A DNA stretch of 64,000 nt from Lachnospiraceae bacterium XBB2008 (GTDB taxonomy: Bacteria > Bacillota > Clostridia > Lachnospirales > Lachnospiraceae), in contig FMVL01000007.1 of the NCBI GenBank assembly GCA_900102235.1, positions 124,001 through 188,000 of the forward strand. Reading direction: 5' to 3'. Positions 8,330 through 18,268 of the stretch are shown in pieces. Below the pieces are notes generated by a model. It had not been told where the DNA came from, made no database searches, and worked only from the letters and a program-made list of their open reading frames with translations. The position numbers and the translations under genes were made by a program. Positions within the stretch are counted from its first letter, which is position 1. Each line of letters starts with the position of its first letter.

Positions 8330-9052
8330 TTATCTTCTGCGTATGCTTCTAACTACATATCCGTCAGTGCCGGCAGTACCGCCTGCAGCGCCTTCGTAGG
8401 CAGCTATGGCAGCACTGATCACTGCTATAAGTTCCTGATCATCCTCTTTCTTGGAGATCTGAGCTATCGTATTATCTACTGCTGTCTCAGCGACTGACTT
8501 CTCTGAAGTCTTATTCTTTCCGGAGAAAGCGTCCTGAATCTTCGGTATCAGCTTAAAGCAGCTGATGATCAGACATATCAGTATCAGAACCGCGAAAACG
8601 GTACCCATACCGATCAGAGTATTAAGTCCTGCCTTGCCCATCATCTCAGCGAGCGTATACTGGACCGTAGCGGAAATGCTGCTTGCAGATCCATCTTTTC
8701 CGATTATGATCTCAACAACGGAATCTCTTACCGTTCCGCCTGCAGTCACATCTATCACTACCTGATCAGTGTCGATATCGGACTCAACATCCTTGACCCC
8801 GGTGTATTCACCCATCTCCTCCAATGCACTCTGCCAGCTTATCAGACCGTTATAGCTCGCTTCGTCGTTCTCGTACTGATCGATCAGTCCCGAGCGAACA
8901 ACAAAATCCATATTATCAACAGTCTGAGTACCTATTTTAGTTGCTTCTTCGGGAGTGCAAAGGGGTTTCTCGACACTTACGCTCTCAGAGCCGCAGGCAA
9001 CCAAGCCGCACATGCAGGCAAGTATACCTATTATTGCCAGACTCTTTTTCAT
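8330..9052 (-). CDS. OadG-family membrane lipoprotein subunit, enlarged
   Basis: 240 residues from the ATG at 9052. An N-terminal lipoprotein signal (AIIGILACMCGLVAC, lipid Cys20) leads to a roughly 110-residue outside domain. One membrane helix follows (TLIGMGTVFAVLILICLIISCF), then a cytoplasmic tail ending in DGYVVRSIRRR, the usual C-terminus of OadG-type subunits. Classical OadG is only about 80 residues; here an extra extracytoplasmic lipoprotein domain is attached. A longer frame to 9082 would overlap the upstream gene and hide the signal peptide, so the ATG at 9052 is preferred. It probably assembles the complex at the membrane. Confidence 0.82.
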   Translation of the reverse strand: MKKSLAIIGILACMCGLVACGSESVSVEKPLCTPEEATKIGTQTVDNMDFVVRSGLIDQYENDEASYNGLISWQSALEEMGEYTGVKDVESDIDTDQVVIDVTAGGTVRDSVVEIIIGKDGSASSISATVQYTLAEMMGKAGLNTLIGMGTVFAVLILICLIISCFKLIPKIQDAFSGKNKTSEKSVAETAVDNTIAQISKKEDDQELIAVISAAIAAYEGAAGGTAGTDGYVVRSIRRR

Positions 9053-9068
9053 AGTGTTCACCTTTCCT

Positions 9069-10439
9069 TTATACTGTTCCATGTTTCTTAGCGGGGCCCT
9101 CTACAGCCTTGGTCGCAAGCATCTCGAATGCACCGATGAGGTACTTTCTCGTGTTGACAGGCTCGATGATGGTATCTACATACCCGCGTGCAGCTGCCGA
9201 CTCAACATTGTTCTGCAGTGCTGCATATTCCGAAGCAGTCTTGGCGATCTCATCAGCACTCTTGTCCGAAGCGAGGATCTTGGCTGCTGCGTCGGCTTCC
9301 ATACATCCGATCTCGGCATCAGGCCATGCAAAGCACATATCTGCGCCCAGGCCCTTGGAGTTCATGGCTGCATAAGCGCTGCCGAATGCCTTACCGGTGT
9401 AAACATTGATCTTGGGAACAGTCGCACTTGCGAAAGCAAATGTGAGTTTTGCAAGATTTGCAGGGAGCTTCTTCTCTCCGCACTTGCATGCTTTGAATCC
9501 GGTAACATCCGTAAGAGTAAGGATCGGGATATCAAAAGCATCACAGAACTCTGCGAAGCGTGCTGCCTTGGCGGCACCGGCTGCAGACATCTTCTGATCT
9601 TTATTGGCGATACAGCCGACTGTTGCTCCGCCGAGACGGATCAGAGCTGTATACATGTCTTCGGTAAATCCTCTACGGGTCTCAAATACCGTACCGTTAT
9701 CTGCGATGGATGCTACAAGCGCTTCTACATCACCTGAAGCGGATGTTGCGCGATTAAGATCGTCATCACACTCGTCAACGGCTATATCTGAATTATTGGA
9801 GGGAAGAAGTTCGATAAGCTTGCGGATCTGAGAATAAACTTCAGCTTCATCTGCGCTGACATCCACGTTGCCGGCTTCGGACTGGAAATCAGCTGCCGAA
9901 GTGTCGCACTTGCTTGAATTGTTACCTTCAATCGCGTTGGGTGAGTTTACGAAAAGTTTGCCTTTTGAAGCCTCAACAAGAACAAAATCGCTCATTGCGC
10001 CTGCTATGGCAAGTCCGCCTCCGCAGTTTCCGAAAACCGCCGTGATCTGAGGGATCACTCCGCTTGCTTCGGACTGCTTGGAATATATCTGAGCAAAACT
10101 GTTGAGCGCATCTGTAGACTCCTCGAGTCTGAGTCCCGTCGAATCGATAAGTCCGATGATGGGAGCGCCGGTCTTTAATGCAAGATCATAAAGACCTGCT
10201 ATCTTCTTTGCGTGCATCTCGCCTATGCTGCCGCCCAATACTCCGGGATCCTGCGCATATACATAAACAAGACGACCTTCGATCACTCCGTATCCGGTAA
10301 CAACACCGTCAGAGGGAGTATCTGTCTGTTTCAGATTGAAATCCGTTGCTCTTGCCTTAACTTTTGCACCGATTTCAACGAAACTGTTGGCATCGAGCAG
10401 GGAATCGATCCTGGCTCTTGCTTGCGTGGTACTACTCAT
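9069..10439 (-). CDS. acyl-CoA carboxyltransferase subunit (MmdA/PccB-like)
   Basis: 456 residues with two crotonase-fold halves as in MmdA, PccB and GcdA. The N-half carries ARIDSLLDANSFVEIG, then YAQDPGVLGGSIGEMHAKKI and the oxyanion-hole GNCGGGLAIAGAMSDF. The C-half carries LTDVTGFKACKCGEKK and KAFGSAYAAMNSKGLGADMCFAWPDAEIG. These enzymes transfer CO2 between an acyl-CoA and biotin. It is shorter than typical MmdA (about 510), with compact linkers. It is the first gene of the operon behind a recognisable promoter. The acyl-CoA (methylmalonyl, malonyl or glutaconyl) cannot be read from the sequence. Confidence 0.88.
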   Translation of the reverse strand: MSSTTQARARIDSLLDANSFVEIGAKVKARATDFNLKQTDTPSDGVVTGYGVIEGRLVYVYAQDPGVLGGSIGEMHAKKIAGLYDLALKTGAPIIGLIDSTGLRLEESTDALNSFAQIYSKQSEASGVIPQITAVFGNCGGGLAIAGAMSDFVLVEASKGKLFVNSPNAIEGNNSSKCDTSAADFQSEAGNVDVSADEAEVYSQIRKLIELLPSNNSDIAVDECDDDLNRATSASGDVEALVASIADNGTVFETRRGFTEDMYTALIRLGGATVGCIANKDQKMSAAGAAKAARFAEFCDAFDIPILTLTDVTGFKACKCGEKKLPANLAKLTFAFASATVPKINVYTGKAFGSAYAAMNSKGLGADMCFAWPDAEIGCMEADAAAKILASDKSADEIAKTASEYAALQNNVESAAARGYVDTIIEPVNTRKYLIGAFEMLATKAVEGPAKKHGTV

Positions 10440-10500
10440 TTATCTAAGCCCTCCATTTAAAATAATAAAGTGTAAAATGACCTAAACACCATTGTGAATT

Positions 10501-10530
10501 ATTGTATCATATCTGCGGGGTTATCGTAAA
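10501..10530 (-). promoter_or_regulatory. probable promoter of the decarboxylase operon
   Basis: On the minus strand TTTACG (10530-10525) and TACAAT (10506-10501) are separated by 18 bases. It is the only good match in the gap 10440-10576, which otherwise holds nothing recognisable. The leader to the ATG at 10439 is about 55 bases, with GGAGG at its end. Confidence 0.6.
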
Positions 10531-10576
10531 CAGAAAATCTGTGTGCGCGCATCACAAAAATACTTGAGTTTTTTGC

Positions 10577-12001
10577 TTATTCTTCGACATAATACATAAC
10601 AACCGGAGTACCGATCTCGATCATGTCATACAGTTTGCTGACCGCTTCCATGGGTGTATTGACACAGCCGTGGGATCCGCTCGTCAGATAGATATCTCCG
10701 CCGAAATTATCGCGCCAGGTGGCATCATGTATGCCGATATGTCCGTTGACCGCTATCCAGTAATTGACAAAAGTCTGATAGTTCGGACCGATAAGTGTGC
10801 GGTTGCGCTGCTTATAATATACGTAATTCGTACCGGAGGGAGTATTCATGTGCCTTCCCATATTTCCGGTAACAACGGGAGTATCTATGACGAGCTCACC
10901 GTCAACGTAATAGTAAAGCTTCTGATCCGTCATGTTAACTTCGACGTATGTAGGTCCTATATCATCACTTCCCTGATAAAGAGCCGTCTGAGTATATGCC
11001 GGCTCATGCTGATCGGTGATCTTGTCTCTTACGGCCGCCCTCAGATACTCTTTTTCCGCTTCACGGTCCATCTTGTTGCCGTAGATGCCGCCGGTCACAT
11101 TAACGGTAAATCCGCCGGTCGCATTAAAGGCTCTGGTAGAACCCAAAGTATCGTGTCTGTCGGCAAGTGCATCCACCCACGCATCCATGGCTTCATTGCT
11201 CCAGCAATAGATGTCGCCCTCTCCGGTCTCCTCGTAGTCCTCGGACATCACCGGGTCTCCGTCATCATCCCTGAGTATAAAAGTTGATATTACGGTATCG
11301 TCAAGAACCTCTTCCTCATCTCCGAACATGTATGTGATATGAGCACCGAGCATGGATTCCATGGCATTGTATTCATCGATCACGGCTATCTGTTCATCAG
11401 TATAAGCCGCATCCGAATAATAGGTTTCATCAAGGACCAGCGTATCCACGGAATCATATATCGCATCGTAGATCGCCTCACGCATGGCTTCCGAATCCGG
11501 TCTGTGGTGTGTATTGTCGTAGAGAACATATACACCATCCTCAAAACCGGTACTGACAACGGGCGGTTCGTCATAATTGAACAGCTCATATGAATCCAGT
11601 ATCGCTTCAAGCTTGGCTATATCGAATCCGACTATCGGGTTAAGTGTTCTGTTTCTGTGGGAAATAAGATTGGATGGCCACATCCAGGGATTCTGGCTGT
11701 TAAGATATATGCTCAGGGCCGCCTTGAAATCGTAGGTAAAATCAATGTCTTCGGGATCGATCCTTACGGTCACGTCATCGGTCATGATATTCAGACCGTC
11801 ATAACTGTATCGCTCGTTTAAGAGTGTATTTATCTCGGACGGGGTATGTCCGGTACAGTAAACACCGTTTATCCTCGTACCGTAACTGAAGGAATCCCGA
11901 TAATAATATCCCAGGCCCAGATAGACCAGGCCCAGGATGAATATCGATACTATGATAAATGCAAAAACCGTTTTAAAAAGCTTTTGTAAATGTTCGATCA
12001 T
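10577..12001 (-). CDS. membrane-anchored L,D-transpeptidase (YkuD domain)
   Basis: 474 residues. One N-terminal membrane helix (about 12-34) is followed by an extracytoplasmic region resembling the peptidoglycan-binding YoaR/PG_binding_4 domain (about 45-280). A YkuD catalytic domain (about 345-474) ends the protein, with the signature IGIHDATW and GSHGCVNTP, catalytic Cys446. It probably makes 3-3 cross-links in peptidoglycan or attaches proteins to it. Its ATG overlaps the ilvB stop by 4 bases (ATGA), so a cell-wall enzyme is co-translated with an amino acid biosynthesis enzyme. No strong terminator is seen after it. Confidence 0.92.
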   Translation of the reverse strand: MIEHLQKLFKTVFAFIIVSIFILGLVYLGLGYYYRDSFSYGTRINGVYCTGHTPSEINTLLNERYSYDGLNIMTDDVTVRIDPEDIDFTYDFKAALSIYLNSQNPWMWPSNLISHRNRTLNPIVGFDIAKLEAILDSYELFNYDEPPVVSTGFEDGVYVLYDNTHHRPDSEAMREAIYDAIYDSVDTLVLDETYYSDAAYTDEQIAVIDEYNAMESMLGAHITYMFGDEEEVLDDTVISTFILRDDDGDPVMSEDYEETGEGDIYCWSNEAMDAWVDALADRHDTLGSTRAFNATGGFTVNVTGGIYGNKMDREAEKEYLRAAVRDKITDQHEPAYTQTALYQGSDDIGPTYVEVNMTDQKLYYYVDGELVIDTPVVTGNMGRHMNTPSGTNYVYYKQRNRTLIGPNYQTFVNYWIAVNGHIGIHDATWRDNFGGDIYLTSGSHGCVNTPMEAVSKLYDMIEIGTPVVMYYVEE

Positions 12002-13671
12002 GACTCCAGATCAGAAGCGTCAAATGTCTGAGTGAGCGATGAACCGGGTGAAGCCATCGGGAACACCTTGTCATCTTCGGGGATGATACAGTTAAGCAGA
12101 ACCGGCTTTCCGCATTCCAGTGCCTTACGGATAGCAGGCTCAACCGCCTCCTTGCTGTCAACGAGTATGGCCTCGCAGCCTAAACCTTCCGCTACTTTGC
12201 AGAAATCCACGGAATCATTCAATACGGTCTGTGAATATCTCTTTCCGTAGAAAAGAGTCTGCCACTGACGTACCATTCCGAGCACATGGTTATTGATAAC
12301 GACCTCGATAATGGGAATGTTGTATCTGCTGGCCGTTGCAAGCTCATTCATGTTCATTCTGAAGCACCCGTCACCCGCTATGTTGATGCAGATCTTATCA
12401 GGTCTTCCGACTTTGGCACCTATGCAGGCACCGAGTCCGTATCCCATGGTTCCGAGTCCGCCGGACGAAAGGAAAGTCCTGGGTTCGGAATATGTATAAT
12501 ACTGTGCCGCCCACATCTGATGCTGTCCGACATCCGTGGTGATGATGGCCTTACCCTCGGTAAGCTCATCAAGTTTCTGCATGATATAGGGACAGCTGAG
12601 CTGAGAATCATCATAAGCCAGCGGATACTTGATCTTCAGATCTTCTATGGTATTGAGCCAGTCAAAATGATCTGCTTTGGTAAGCTTCTTATTCAGCGCG
12701 GTGAGAATATCCTTCAGATCTCCGACCATAAATGCGTCGGCATGGATATTCTTATGTATCTCGGCAGCATCAATATCGATATGGATGATCTTGGCATCCC
12801 CCGCAAAAGTCCTGGGATTACCGATGACTCTGTCCGAAAATCTCGCACCCAGCGCTATGAGAAGGTCGCACTGGCTCACGCCGAAGTTGGAAGCTTTGGT
12901 ACCGTGCATGCCGATCATGCCGGTATACTTGGGATCATGTCCGTCAAAGGCACCCTTACCCATCAGGGTATCGCACACAGGAGCATCAACAAGATCGGCA
13001 AACTCACGGATCTGTGCTGCAGCACCCGAAATGACCGCACCGCCGCCGACATATATGAACGGCTTCTTAGATGCATTGATAAGCTCGGCTATCTCATCGA
13101 GTTTCTCCTCATCGATCACGGTTGCTTCTCTGGTCTTGTCGATAGTTACGGGCTCATACTCGCATTTATTGGCGGTCACATCCTTGGTTATGTCAACCAA
13201 AACAGGACCCGGTCTTCCGCTTCCTGCGATCTTGAAAGCCTTACGGATCGTATCAGCAAGGAGGTTAACATCCTTAACGATATAACCATGCTTCGTGATG
13301 GGCATGGTAACACCCGCGATATCAACTTCCTGGAATGAATCCTTGCCGAGTGCGGGAAGCGTAACATTACAGGTAATGGCAACGAGCGGAACGGAATCCA
13401 TATAAGCAGTCGCGATACCTGTAACCAGGTTGGTCGCACCGGGGCCCGATGTAGCCATGCACACGCCGACCTTGCCCGTAGCTCTCGCATATCCGTCAGC
13501 TGCATGTGCTGCACCCTGCTCATGGCTGGTCAGGACATGTCTTATCTCGCTGCTGTGATTATACAGCGCATCATACACATTGAGGATCGTACCGCCCGGA
13601 TAACCGAACACGGTATCAACTCCCTGCTCTTTCAAACATTCAACTACTATCTCCGCACCTGTTAATTGCAT
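11998..13671 (-). CDS. ilvB: acetolactate synthase large subunit
   Basis: 557 residues, normal length. It is a thiamine-diphosphate enzyme that condenses pyruvate with pyruvate or 2-oxobutyrate in valine, leucine and isoleucine synthesis. The catalytic Glu51 lies in TSHEQGAAHAADGYARATG, the FAD/central domain follows, and the TPP-binding motif GDGCFRMNMNELATASRYN is near residue 440. The regulatory small subunit (ilvN) is not adjacent and not in the window. It follows ilvD by 12 bases. Confidence 0.96.
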   Translation of the reverse strand: MQLTGAEIVVECLKEQGVDTVFGYPGGTILNVYDALYNHSSEIRHVLTSHEQGAAHAADGYARATGKVGVCMATSGPGATNLVTGIATAYMDSVPLVAITCNVTLPALGKDSFQEVDIAGVTMPITKHGYIVKDVNLLADTIRKAFKIAGSGRPGPVLVDITKDVTANKCEYEPVTIDKTREATVIDEEKLDEIAELINASKKPFIYVGGGAVISGAAAQIREFADLVDAPVCDTLMGKGAFDGHDPKYTGMIGMHGTKASNFGVSQCDLLIALGARFSDRVIGNPRTFAGDAKIIHIDIDAAEIHKNIHADAFMVGDLKDILTALNKKLTKADHFDWLNTIEDLKIKYPLAYDDSQLSCPYIMQKLDELTEGKAIITTDVGQHQMWAAQYYTYSEPRTFLSSGGLGTMGYGLGACIGAKVGRPDKICINIAGDGCFRMNMNELATASRYNIPIIEVVINNHVLGMVRQWQTLFYGKRYSQTVLNDSVDFCKVAEGLGCEAILVDSKEAVEPAIRKALECGKPVLLNCIIPEDDKVFPMASPGSSLTQTFDASDLES

Positions 13672-13683
13672 CTGTTTTCTCCT

Positions 13684-15348
13684 CTACTTTAATTCAAGTA
13701 TTGCACCACGATTTCCGCTGGTCACCATCTTCTCGTATCTTGCAAGATAACCGGTGGTGACTTTGGGTTCTCTGGGTGTCCACTCAGCCTTACGCTTAGC
13801 CATCTCTTCATCCGAGATCTTAAGATCGAGTTTCATCTCGGGAATGTTGATCGAGATGATATCGCCTTCGTGAACAAATGCGATAGGTCCGCCGACAGCT
13901 GCCTCGGGCGATACATGTCCGATCGAAGCTCCTCTGCTTGCGCCGGAGAAACGGCCGTCTGTGATCAGAGCAACGCTCGAGCCGAGTCCCATGCCTGCGA
14001 TAGCGGATGTGGGATTGAGCATCTCACGCATACCGGGACCACCCTTGGGACCTTCATATCTGATAACGACCACATCTCCGGCTACTATCTTACCGGACTT
14101 GATCGCATCGATAGCATCTTCTTCACAGTCAAATACCCTAGCAGGACCTTCATGGACCATCATCTCGGGTACTACCGCTGATCTCTTGACCACGGAACCG
14201 TCGGGAGCCAGGTTACCCTTAAGTACGGCAAGACCGCCTGTGGTTGAATAAGGATTATCCATGGTCCGTATTACCTCAGGGTTGAGGTTGCGGGCATTTG
14301 CCACATTTTCCTTAACAGACTTGCCGGTGACTGTCATGCAGTCGCCGTTTAAGAGACCTGCATCAAGAAGCTGTTTCATGACGGCATATACACCGCCCGC
14401 TTCGTTAAGATCTTCCATATAGGTGGGACCAGCGGGTGCCAGATGACAGAGGTTCGGAGTCTTCTCCGATATCTCATTGGCATAAGCTATATCAAAATCC
14501 CAGCCGATCTCATGAGCGATGGCGGGAAGATGGAGCATCGAGTTGGTGGAGCATCCGAGTGCCATATCCACGGTAAGCGCGTTTATGACCGCTTCTTTGG
14601 TCATGATGTCTCTCGGACGGATATTCTTTTCAAGCATGTCCATAACTGCATATCCGGCGCGCTTTGCAAGCTTGATGCGCTCGGAATATACGGCGGGGAT
14701 CGTACCGTTACCCTGAAGTCCCATGCCGAGAGCCTCGGTCAGGCAGTTCATGGAATTGGCGGTATACATGCCGGAGCATGATCCGCAGGTAGGACAAACC
14801 TTAGCCTCGAACTCCTTCACATCCTCTTCGGTCATCGTTCCGGCAGAAAAAGCGCCGACCGCCTCGAACATGCTCGAAAGGCTTCTCTTCTGTCCTTTTA
14901 CATGTCCGGCGAGCATGGGACCGCCGGATACGAAAACGGTAGGAACATTGATACGCGCGGCGGCCATCAGAAGACCGGGAACGTTCTTATCGCAGTTGGG
15001 GACCATTACTAGTCCGTCAAACTGATGCGCAAGAGCCATGCATTCGGTGGAATCGGCGATCAGGTCTCTGGTCACGAGTGAATACTTCATTCCTATATGA
15101 CCCATGGCGATACCGTCGCATACGGCTATCGCAGGGAAAACAACCGGAACACCGCCGGCTTCGGCAACGCCCTGTTTAACGGCATTCACGATCTTGTCCA
15201 GATTCATATGACCGGGAACTATCTCATTATATGAGCTGACGATACCGATCATGGGCTTGTTCATCTCTTCCTCTGTAAATCCCAGAGCATTGAACAGGGA
15301 TCTGTGAGGTGCCTGTTGCATTCCTTTTTTCACATTATCGCTCTTCAT
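13684..15348 (-). CDS. ilvD: dihydroxy-acid dehydratase
   Basis: 554 residues, normal length. It dehydrates 2,3-dihydroxy-isovalerate and -methylvalerate to 2-oxo acids in branched-chain amino acid synthesis. The Fe-S cluster cysteines are visible in [10 protein letters not shown] and in [17 protein letters not shown]. The C-terminal [31 protein letters not shown] block is fully conserved. SD GGAGG is 7 bases ahead of the ATG. It overlaps nothing but lies one base after the membrane glycosyltransferase stop. Confidence 0.97.
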   Translation of the reverse strand: MKSDNVKKGMQQAPHRSLFNALGFTEEEMNKPMIGIVSSYNEIVPGHMNLDKIVNAVKQGVAEAGGVPVVFPAIAVCDGIAMGHIGMKYSLVTRDLIADSTECMALAHQFDGLVMVPNCDKNVPGLLMAAARINVPTVFVSGGPMLAGHVKGQKRSLSSMFEAVGAFSAGTMTEEDVKEFEAKVCPTCGSCSGMYTANSMNCLTEALGMGLQGNGTIPAVYSERIKLAKRAGYAVMDMLEKNIRPRDIMTKEAVINALTVDMALGCSTNSMLHLPAIAHEIGWDFDIAYANEISEKTPNLCHLAPAGPTYMEDLNEAGGVYAVMKQLLDAGLLNGDCMTVTGKSVKENVANARNLNPEVIRTMDNPYSTTGGLAVLKGNLAPDGSVVKRSAVVPEMMVHEGPARVFDCEEDAIDAIKSGKIVAGDVVVIRYEGPKGGPGMREMLNPTSAIAGMGLGSSVALITDGRFSGASRGASIGHVSPEAAVGGPIAFVHEGDIISINIPEMKLDLKISDEEMAKRKAEWTPREPKVTTGYLARYEKMVTSGNRGAILELK

Positions 15349-15349
15349 G

Positions 15350-16936
15350 TTATTCCTCCGTTATATAGATCTCATAATATGTATTTCTGAGTAGTTGTTT
15401 CATGCCCGAAAGCTTATCATGATCGACCGTTGAGTGATCATAGTAGAACTCCCAATGATATTCGGCATCAGGATCAAGCATTTCCCTGTCGACCACGATC
15501 AGATCCGCGTCCTCCATGGAATACATCACGGGGTATTCATCGTAGAGAAATCTGTACATATACTCCTGATCGCAATCCGTAAGACAGATCTTCCTGCCCG
15601 AAGCGGCATATGATCCGAGTCCGGCCTGCTCAAACACCTGAAGGATGGCCTGCTCTTTTTCCCCGTAAGGGATATTATAATCTGCGTCGAGTAATTGCGC
15701 AAATACGAGAAGAATGACTATCACGCCTATACCGTAAGTGAAGTACGGCTTCAGAGCTCCGAAGAGCACATACAGCAGGTATCCTGCGGAAAGCGCGATC
15801 GATACGGCATAGAATGTGAACACTCTGACATAAGGCAGCTTGGTCTGAACAAAAACCGTCAACGGCGTAGCCAGCGCGAAACATATGACAAGCCATGACA
15901 GTACGGCCAGGCCGTCCGTATGAACATCCCCGCTCAGGCCTTTATCAGGCGATCTGTGTCTTGCGATGAGTGTCACCGAAGCCAGGATCACGGATATGAT
16001 CATAACGGCAGCCAAAACAGCACCGAATGCATACATATGGTTAAGGATGTCATACCAGTGACTGAAGAAAGCGCCCACATACCCTTCGCTCGAAACACTC
16101 TGGATATACGGTGTTGCCAGCATGTATTCGGCGCCCGTCTTAAGTGACAGGATCGGGTGTTCGGTTATCATCTTAAAATGTGACAAGCCGAAATATGCGC
16201 CCGCCTCATCTTTTACGAGCAGATTGGAACCGATCGCGAGCCATACGCATGAATATGCAAACAGCGTTCCGACCGCTCCGAATACGGAAGCTATGATGAT
16301 CCGTATCAGTCGTTTGGTCTGTTTCACGCAAAGAAGGCAGAACAACGCGGCCAGACAGACCGTCACAGCCCAGTAAAGCGTGGTCATGACCGTATAAAAA
16401 CCGATACAGAGTGAAATCGCCCAGAGAACGTAATAACGCTTCTTGTCTTTTTCATCAAAGCACAGATGCATCAGGCATATGAGCGCTATCAGCATCATGT
16501 TGACGGAAAGCGAATAGCCTCGTCCCTGCACGGTGATGTTATTGACCTGCCAGGTTCCGGCATATACAGCGGGCAAAATCAGTGCGAACCCACGTGTCAT
16601 GAGCTTTCGGCCGAGCATGAACAGCATGATCAGATTGCCGACAGAGCACAGATATGCCACCCCGCGAAGCGCTATGTAGGGATTGTGTGTAAGAATATAG
16701 AAAAAACCGCTGAGCGCCGAATAACCCAGATGATTATTCGGTACGGGCCAGTGGATCCCGGCGTATATCGGGCCTCTGCTTATAAAGAAATTATAAGTAT
16801 AAAGCTCGTCGTACCAGGGTGCGTATGCAAACATCCTGTATCCGTAATATACGCTCATTATGATCAGAAAGACCGCGAATATATCAAATTCAACATCTTT
16901 CGTCTTTGCGATCAGTTTTTCCTTAAATGAACTCAA
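15350..16936 (-). CDS. polytopic GT-C membrane glycosyltransferase-like protein (family 39/ArnT-like)
   Basis: 528 residues with about 11-12 hydrophobic helices. An early outside loop holds [18 protein letters not shown], matching the Asp-Glu motif of the first loop of GT-C transferases such as PMT and ArnT. A C-terminal soluble segment (about 430-528) lies outside. Donor (polyprenyl-phosphate sugar) and acceptor are unknown. Translation starts at a TTG (16936) with a weak GGCGGG ahead. It sits between leuB and ilvD with gaps of 18 and 1 bases, so it is probably co-transcribed with them although it has no obvious metabolic link. Confidence 0.75.
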   Translation of the reverse strand: MSSFKEKLIAKTKDVEFDIFAVFLIIMSVYYGYRMFAYAPWYDELYTYNFFISRGPIYAGIHWPVPNNHLGYSALSGFFYILTHNPYIALRGVAYLCSVGNLIMLFMLGRKLMTRGFALILPAVYAGTWQVNNITVQGRGYSLSVNMMLIALICLMHLCFDEKDKKRYYVLWAISLCIGFYTVMTTLYWAVTVCLAALFCLLCVKQTKRLIRIIIASVFGAVGTLFAYSCVWLAIGSNLLVKDEAGAYFGLSHFKMITEHPILSLKTGAEYMLATPYIQSVSSEGYVGAFFSHWYDILNHMYAFGAVLAAVMIISVILASVTLIARHRSPDKGLSGDVHTDGLAVLSWLVICFALATPLTVFVQTKLPYVRVFTFYAVSIALSAGYLLYVLFGALKPYFTYGIGVIVILLVFAQLLDADYNIPYGEKEQAILQVFEQAGLGSYAASGRKICLTDCDQEYMYRFLYDEYPVMYSMEDADLIVVDREMLDPDAEYHWEFYYDHSTVDHDKLSGMKQLLRNTYYEIYITEE

Positions 16937-16954
16937 CTTATATCCCGCCGTAAC

Positions 16955-18046
16955 TTAAATACGTTCAGCTATCAGATCACCCATTGCAGCAGTACCGACT
17001 TTGGTAAGTCCCGTGGCATCGGCGCCTAAGATATCTCCGGTCCTGTAGCCTTCGGACAATACTTTCTTGACTGCTCCTTCTATCGCATCAGCCTCCGCAT
17101 CCATGTCAAAACTGAATCTGAGCATCATTGCTGCGGAAAGGATCGTAGCTATGGGATTGGCGATGCCTTTTCCCGCGATATCGGGTGCAGATCCGCCACT
17201 GGGTTCATAGAGACCGAACTTCGTATCGTTGAGAGATGCCGAAGGCAGCATGCCGATCGAGCCCGTGATCATGCTGGCTTCGTCCGAAAGGATATCTCCG
17301 AACATGTTCTCTGTGAGAACCACATCGAACTGAGCCGGATCTTTTACCAGCTGCATTGCAGCATTATCAACGAGCATATGTGAAACGGTCACTTCGGGAT
17401 AATCCGCAGCAACTTCGTTTACGATCTTTCTCCAGAGTCTCGATGAATCCAGGACGTTGGCTTTATCCACGCTGATAACACTCTTACGCCTCTTCATGGC
17501 CACTTCAAAAGCCTTGATCGCGATACGCCTGATCTCACTCTCGGAGTATACGAGTGTATCGGTTGCGACCATCTCTCCGTTCTTCTCCTCGGTGGATCTT
17601 GCGCCGAAATACAGACCGCCTGTCAGTTCACGCATGATAAGCATGTCGAATCCGGCTTCGGCCACCTCTTCCTTTAACGGACAGGCCTTATACAGTTCGG
17701 GATAAAGCATCGCCGGGCGAAGGTTGGCAAACAGATTGAGAGCTTTACGTATACCGAGCAGGCCTGCTTCGGGTCTCTTCTCGGGCGGAAGCTTATACCA
17801 GGGTGAAGTATTTGCATCGCCGCCTATGGAGCCCATAAGGACCGCATCGGCGCTCTTTGCCTTTTCGATGGTCTCGTCGGTCAGCGGAACACCGTACTTG
17901 TCGATGCTCGCACCGCCCATAAGGACATCTGTGTAGACAAATTCATGTCCGTATTTTGCGGCAACCGCATCCAGCACCTTTCGTGCCTCGGCAACTATCT
18001 CGGGACCGATCCCGTCCCCTGCTATTACTGTTATGTTCTTGACCAT
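16955..18046 (-). CDS. leuB: 3-isopropylmalate dehydrogenase
   Basis: 363 residues, normal length. It oxidises 3-isopropylmalate with NAD+ in leucine synthesis. The start [18 protein letters not shown] is typical; the substrate-binding block [11 protein letters not shown] and the metal Asp region [26 protein letters not shown] are conserved, as is the NAD loop [11 protein letters not shown] variant [15 protein letters not shown]. leuA and leuCD are not in the window. It is the first gene of the ilv/leu run and has a palindromic element directly upstream. Confidence 0.96.
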   Translation of the reverse strand: MVKNITVIAGDGIGPEIVAEARKVLDAVAAKYGHEFVYTDVLMGGASIDKYGVPLTDETIEKAKSADAVLMGSIGGDANTSPWYKLPPEKRPEAGLLGIRKALNLFANLRPAMLYPELYKACPLKEEVAEAGFDMLIMRELTGGLYFGARSTEEKNGEMVATDTLVYSESEIRRIAIKAFEVAMKRRKSVISVDKANVLDSSRLWRKIVNEVAADYPEVTVSHMLVDNAAMQLVKDPAQFDVVLTENMFGDILSDEASMITGSIGMLPSASLNDTKFGLYEPSGGSAPDIAGKGIANPIATILSAAMMLRFSFDMDAEADAIEGAVKKVLSEGYRTGDILGADATGLTKVGTAAMGDLIAERI

Positions 18047-18082
18047 GTCATTCCTCCATGTCTATACAAACATCCGGAGTGT

Positions 18083-18202
18083 AATCATGGTTCCACCGCA
18101 GGCACGCTCTCGCTGCTTTCGCCTCGCAGCGGATGCTATGCTCGTGAAATACCTCGCCAAGCACCGGCGGTCTCACAGCACCTGCTTGTGGAATCCATGA
18201 TT
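18083..18202 (-). repeat. palindromic intergenic element upstream of leuB
   Basis: About 120 bases are bounded by nearly perfect inverted arms (18083-18096 AATCATGGTTCCAC and 18188-18202 with one extra base). The interior is rich in short GC-containing repeats such as CTCGCAGCGG and TCGCCAAGCACC. A similar TCGCCAAG-T-ACC occurs at 18851-18862, ahead of yajC. On the minus strand a GGAGGGGG precedes an ATG with a 20-codon reading frame (MDSTSRCCETAGAW...) that contains no Leu, Ile or Val, so a classical attenuation peptide is unlikely. It could be a folded leader RNA or a small non-coding repeat of MITE type. Confidence 0.55.
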
Positions 18203-18227
18203 CCCCCTCCTGTATTTTCCATAAAAC

Positions 18228-18253
18228 TACAGCGCCTGTGTTTCCACAGACGC
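18228..18253 (-). terminator. probable terminator of yajC
   Basis: On the minus strand GCGTCTGTG-GAAA-CACAGGCGC forms a 9-pair stem with a GAAA loop, followed by TGTAGTTTT. It lies 15 bases after the yajC stop. The T-run is interrupted, so termination may be incomplete and allow read-through into leuB, which has no clear promoter of its own. Confidence 0.6.
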
Positions 18254-18268
18254 CGCATAAAGATCTAC

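Noticed and set aside
12286-13338. Plus-strand open frame of 350 codons opposite ilvB
   Set aside because: It lies fully inside ilvB on the opposite strand; no SD and no protein features.
18047-18202. T-box riboswitch ahead of leuB, because GGTGGAACC appears on the minus strand
   Set aside because: The region between the yajC terminator and leuB is too short for a normal stem I and antiterminator, the GGTGGAACC belongs to the inverted arm, and the expected GCGG context and specifier loop are not seen.
18141-18202. Twenty-codon leader peptide gene ahead of leuB
   Set aside because: It has an SD-like sequence, but no Leu, Ile or Val codons and lies within a repeat arm; coding function is unlikely.
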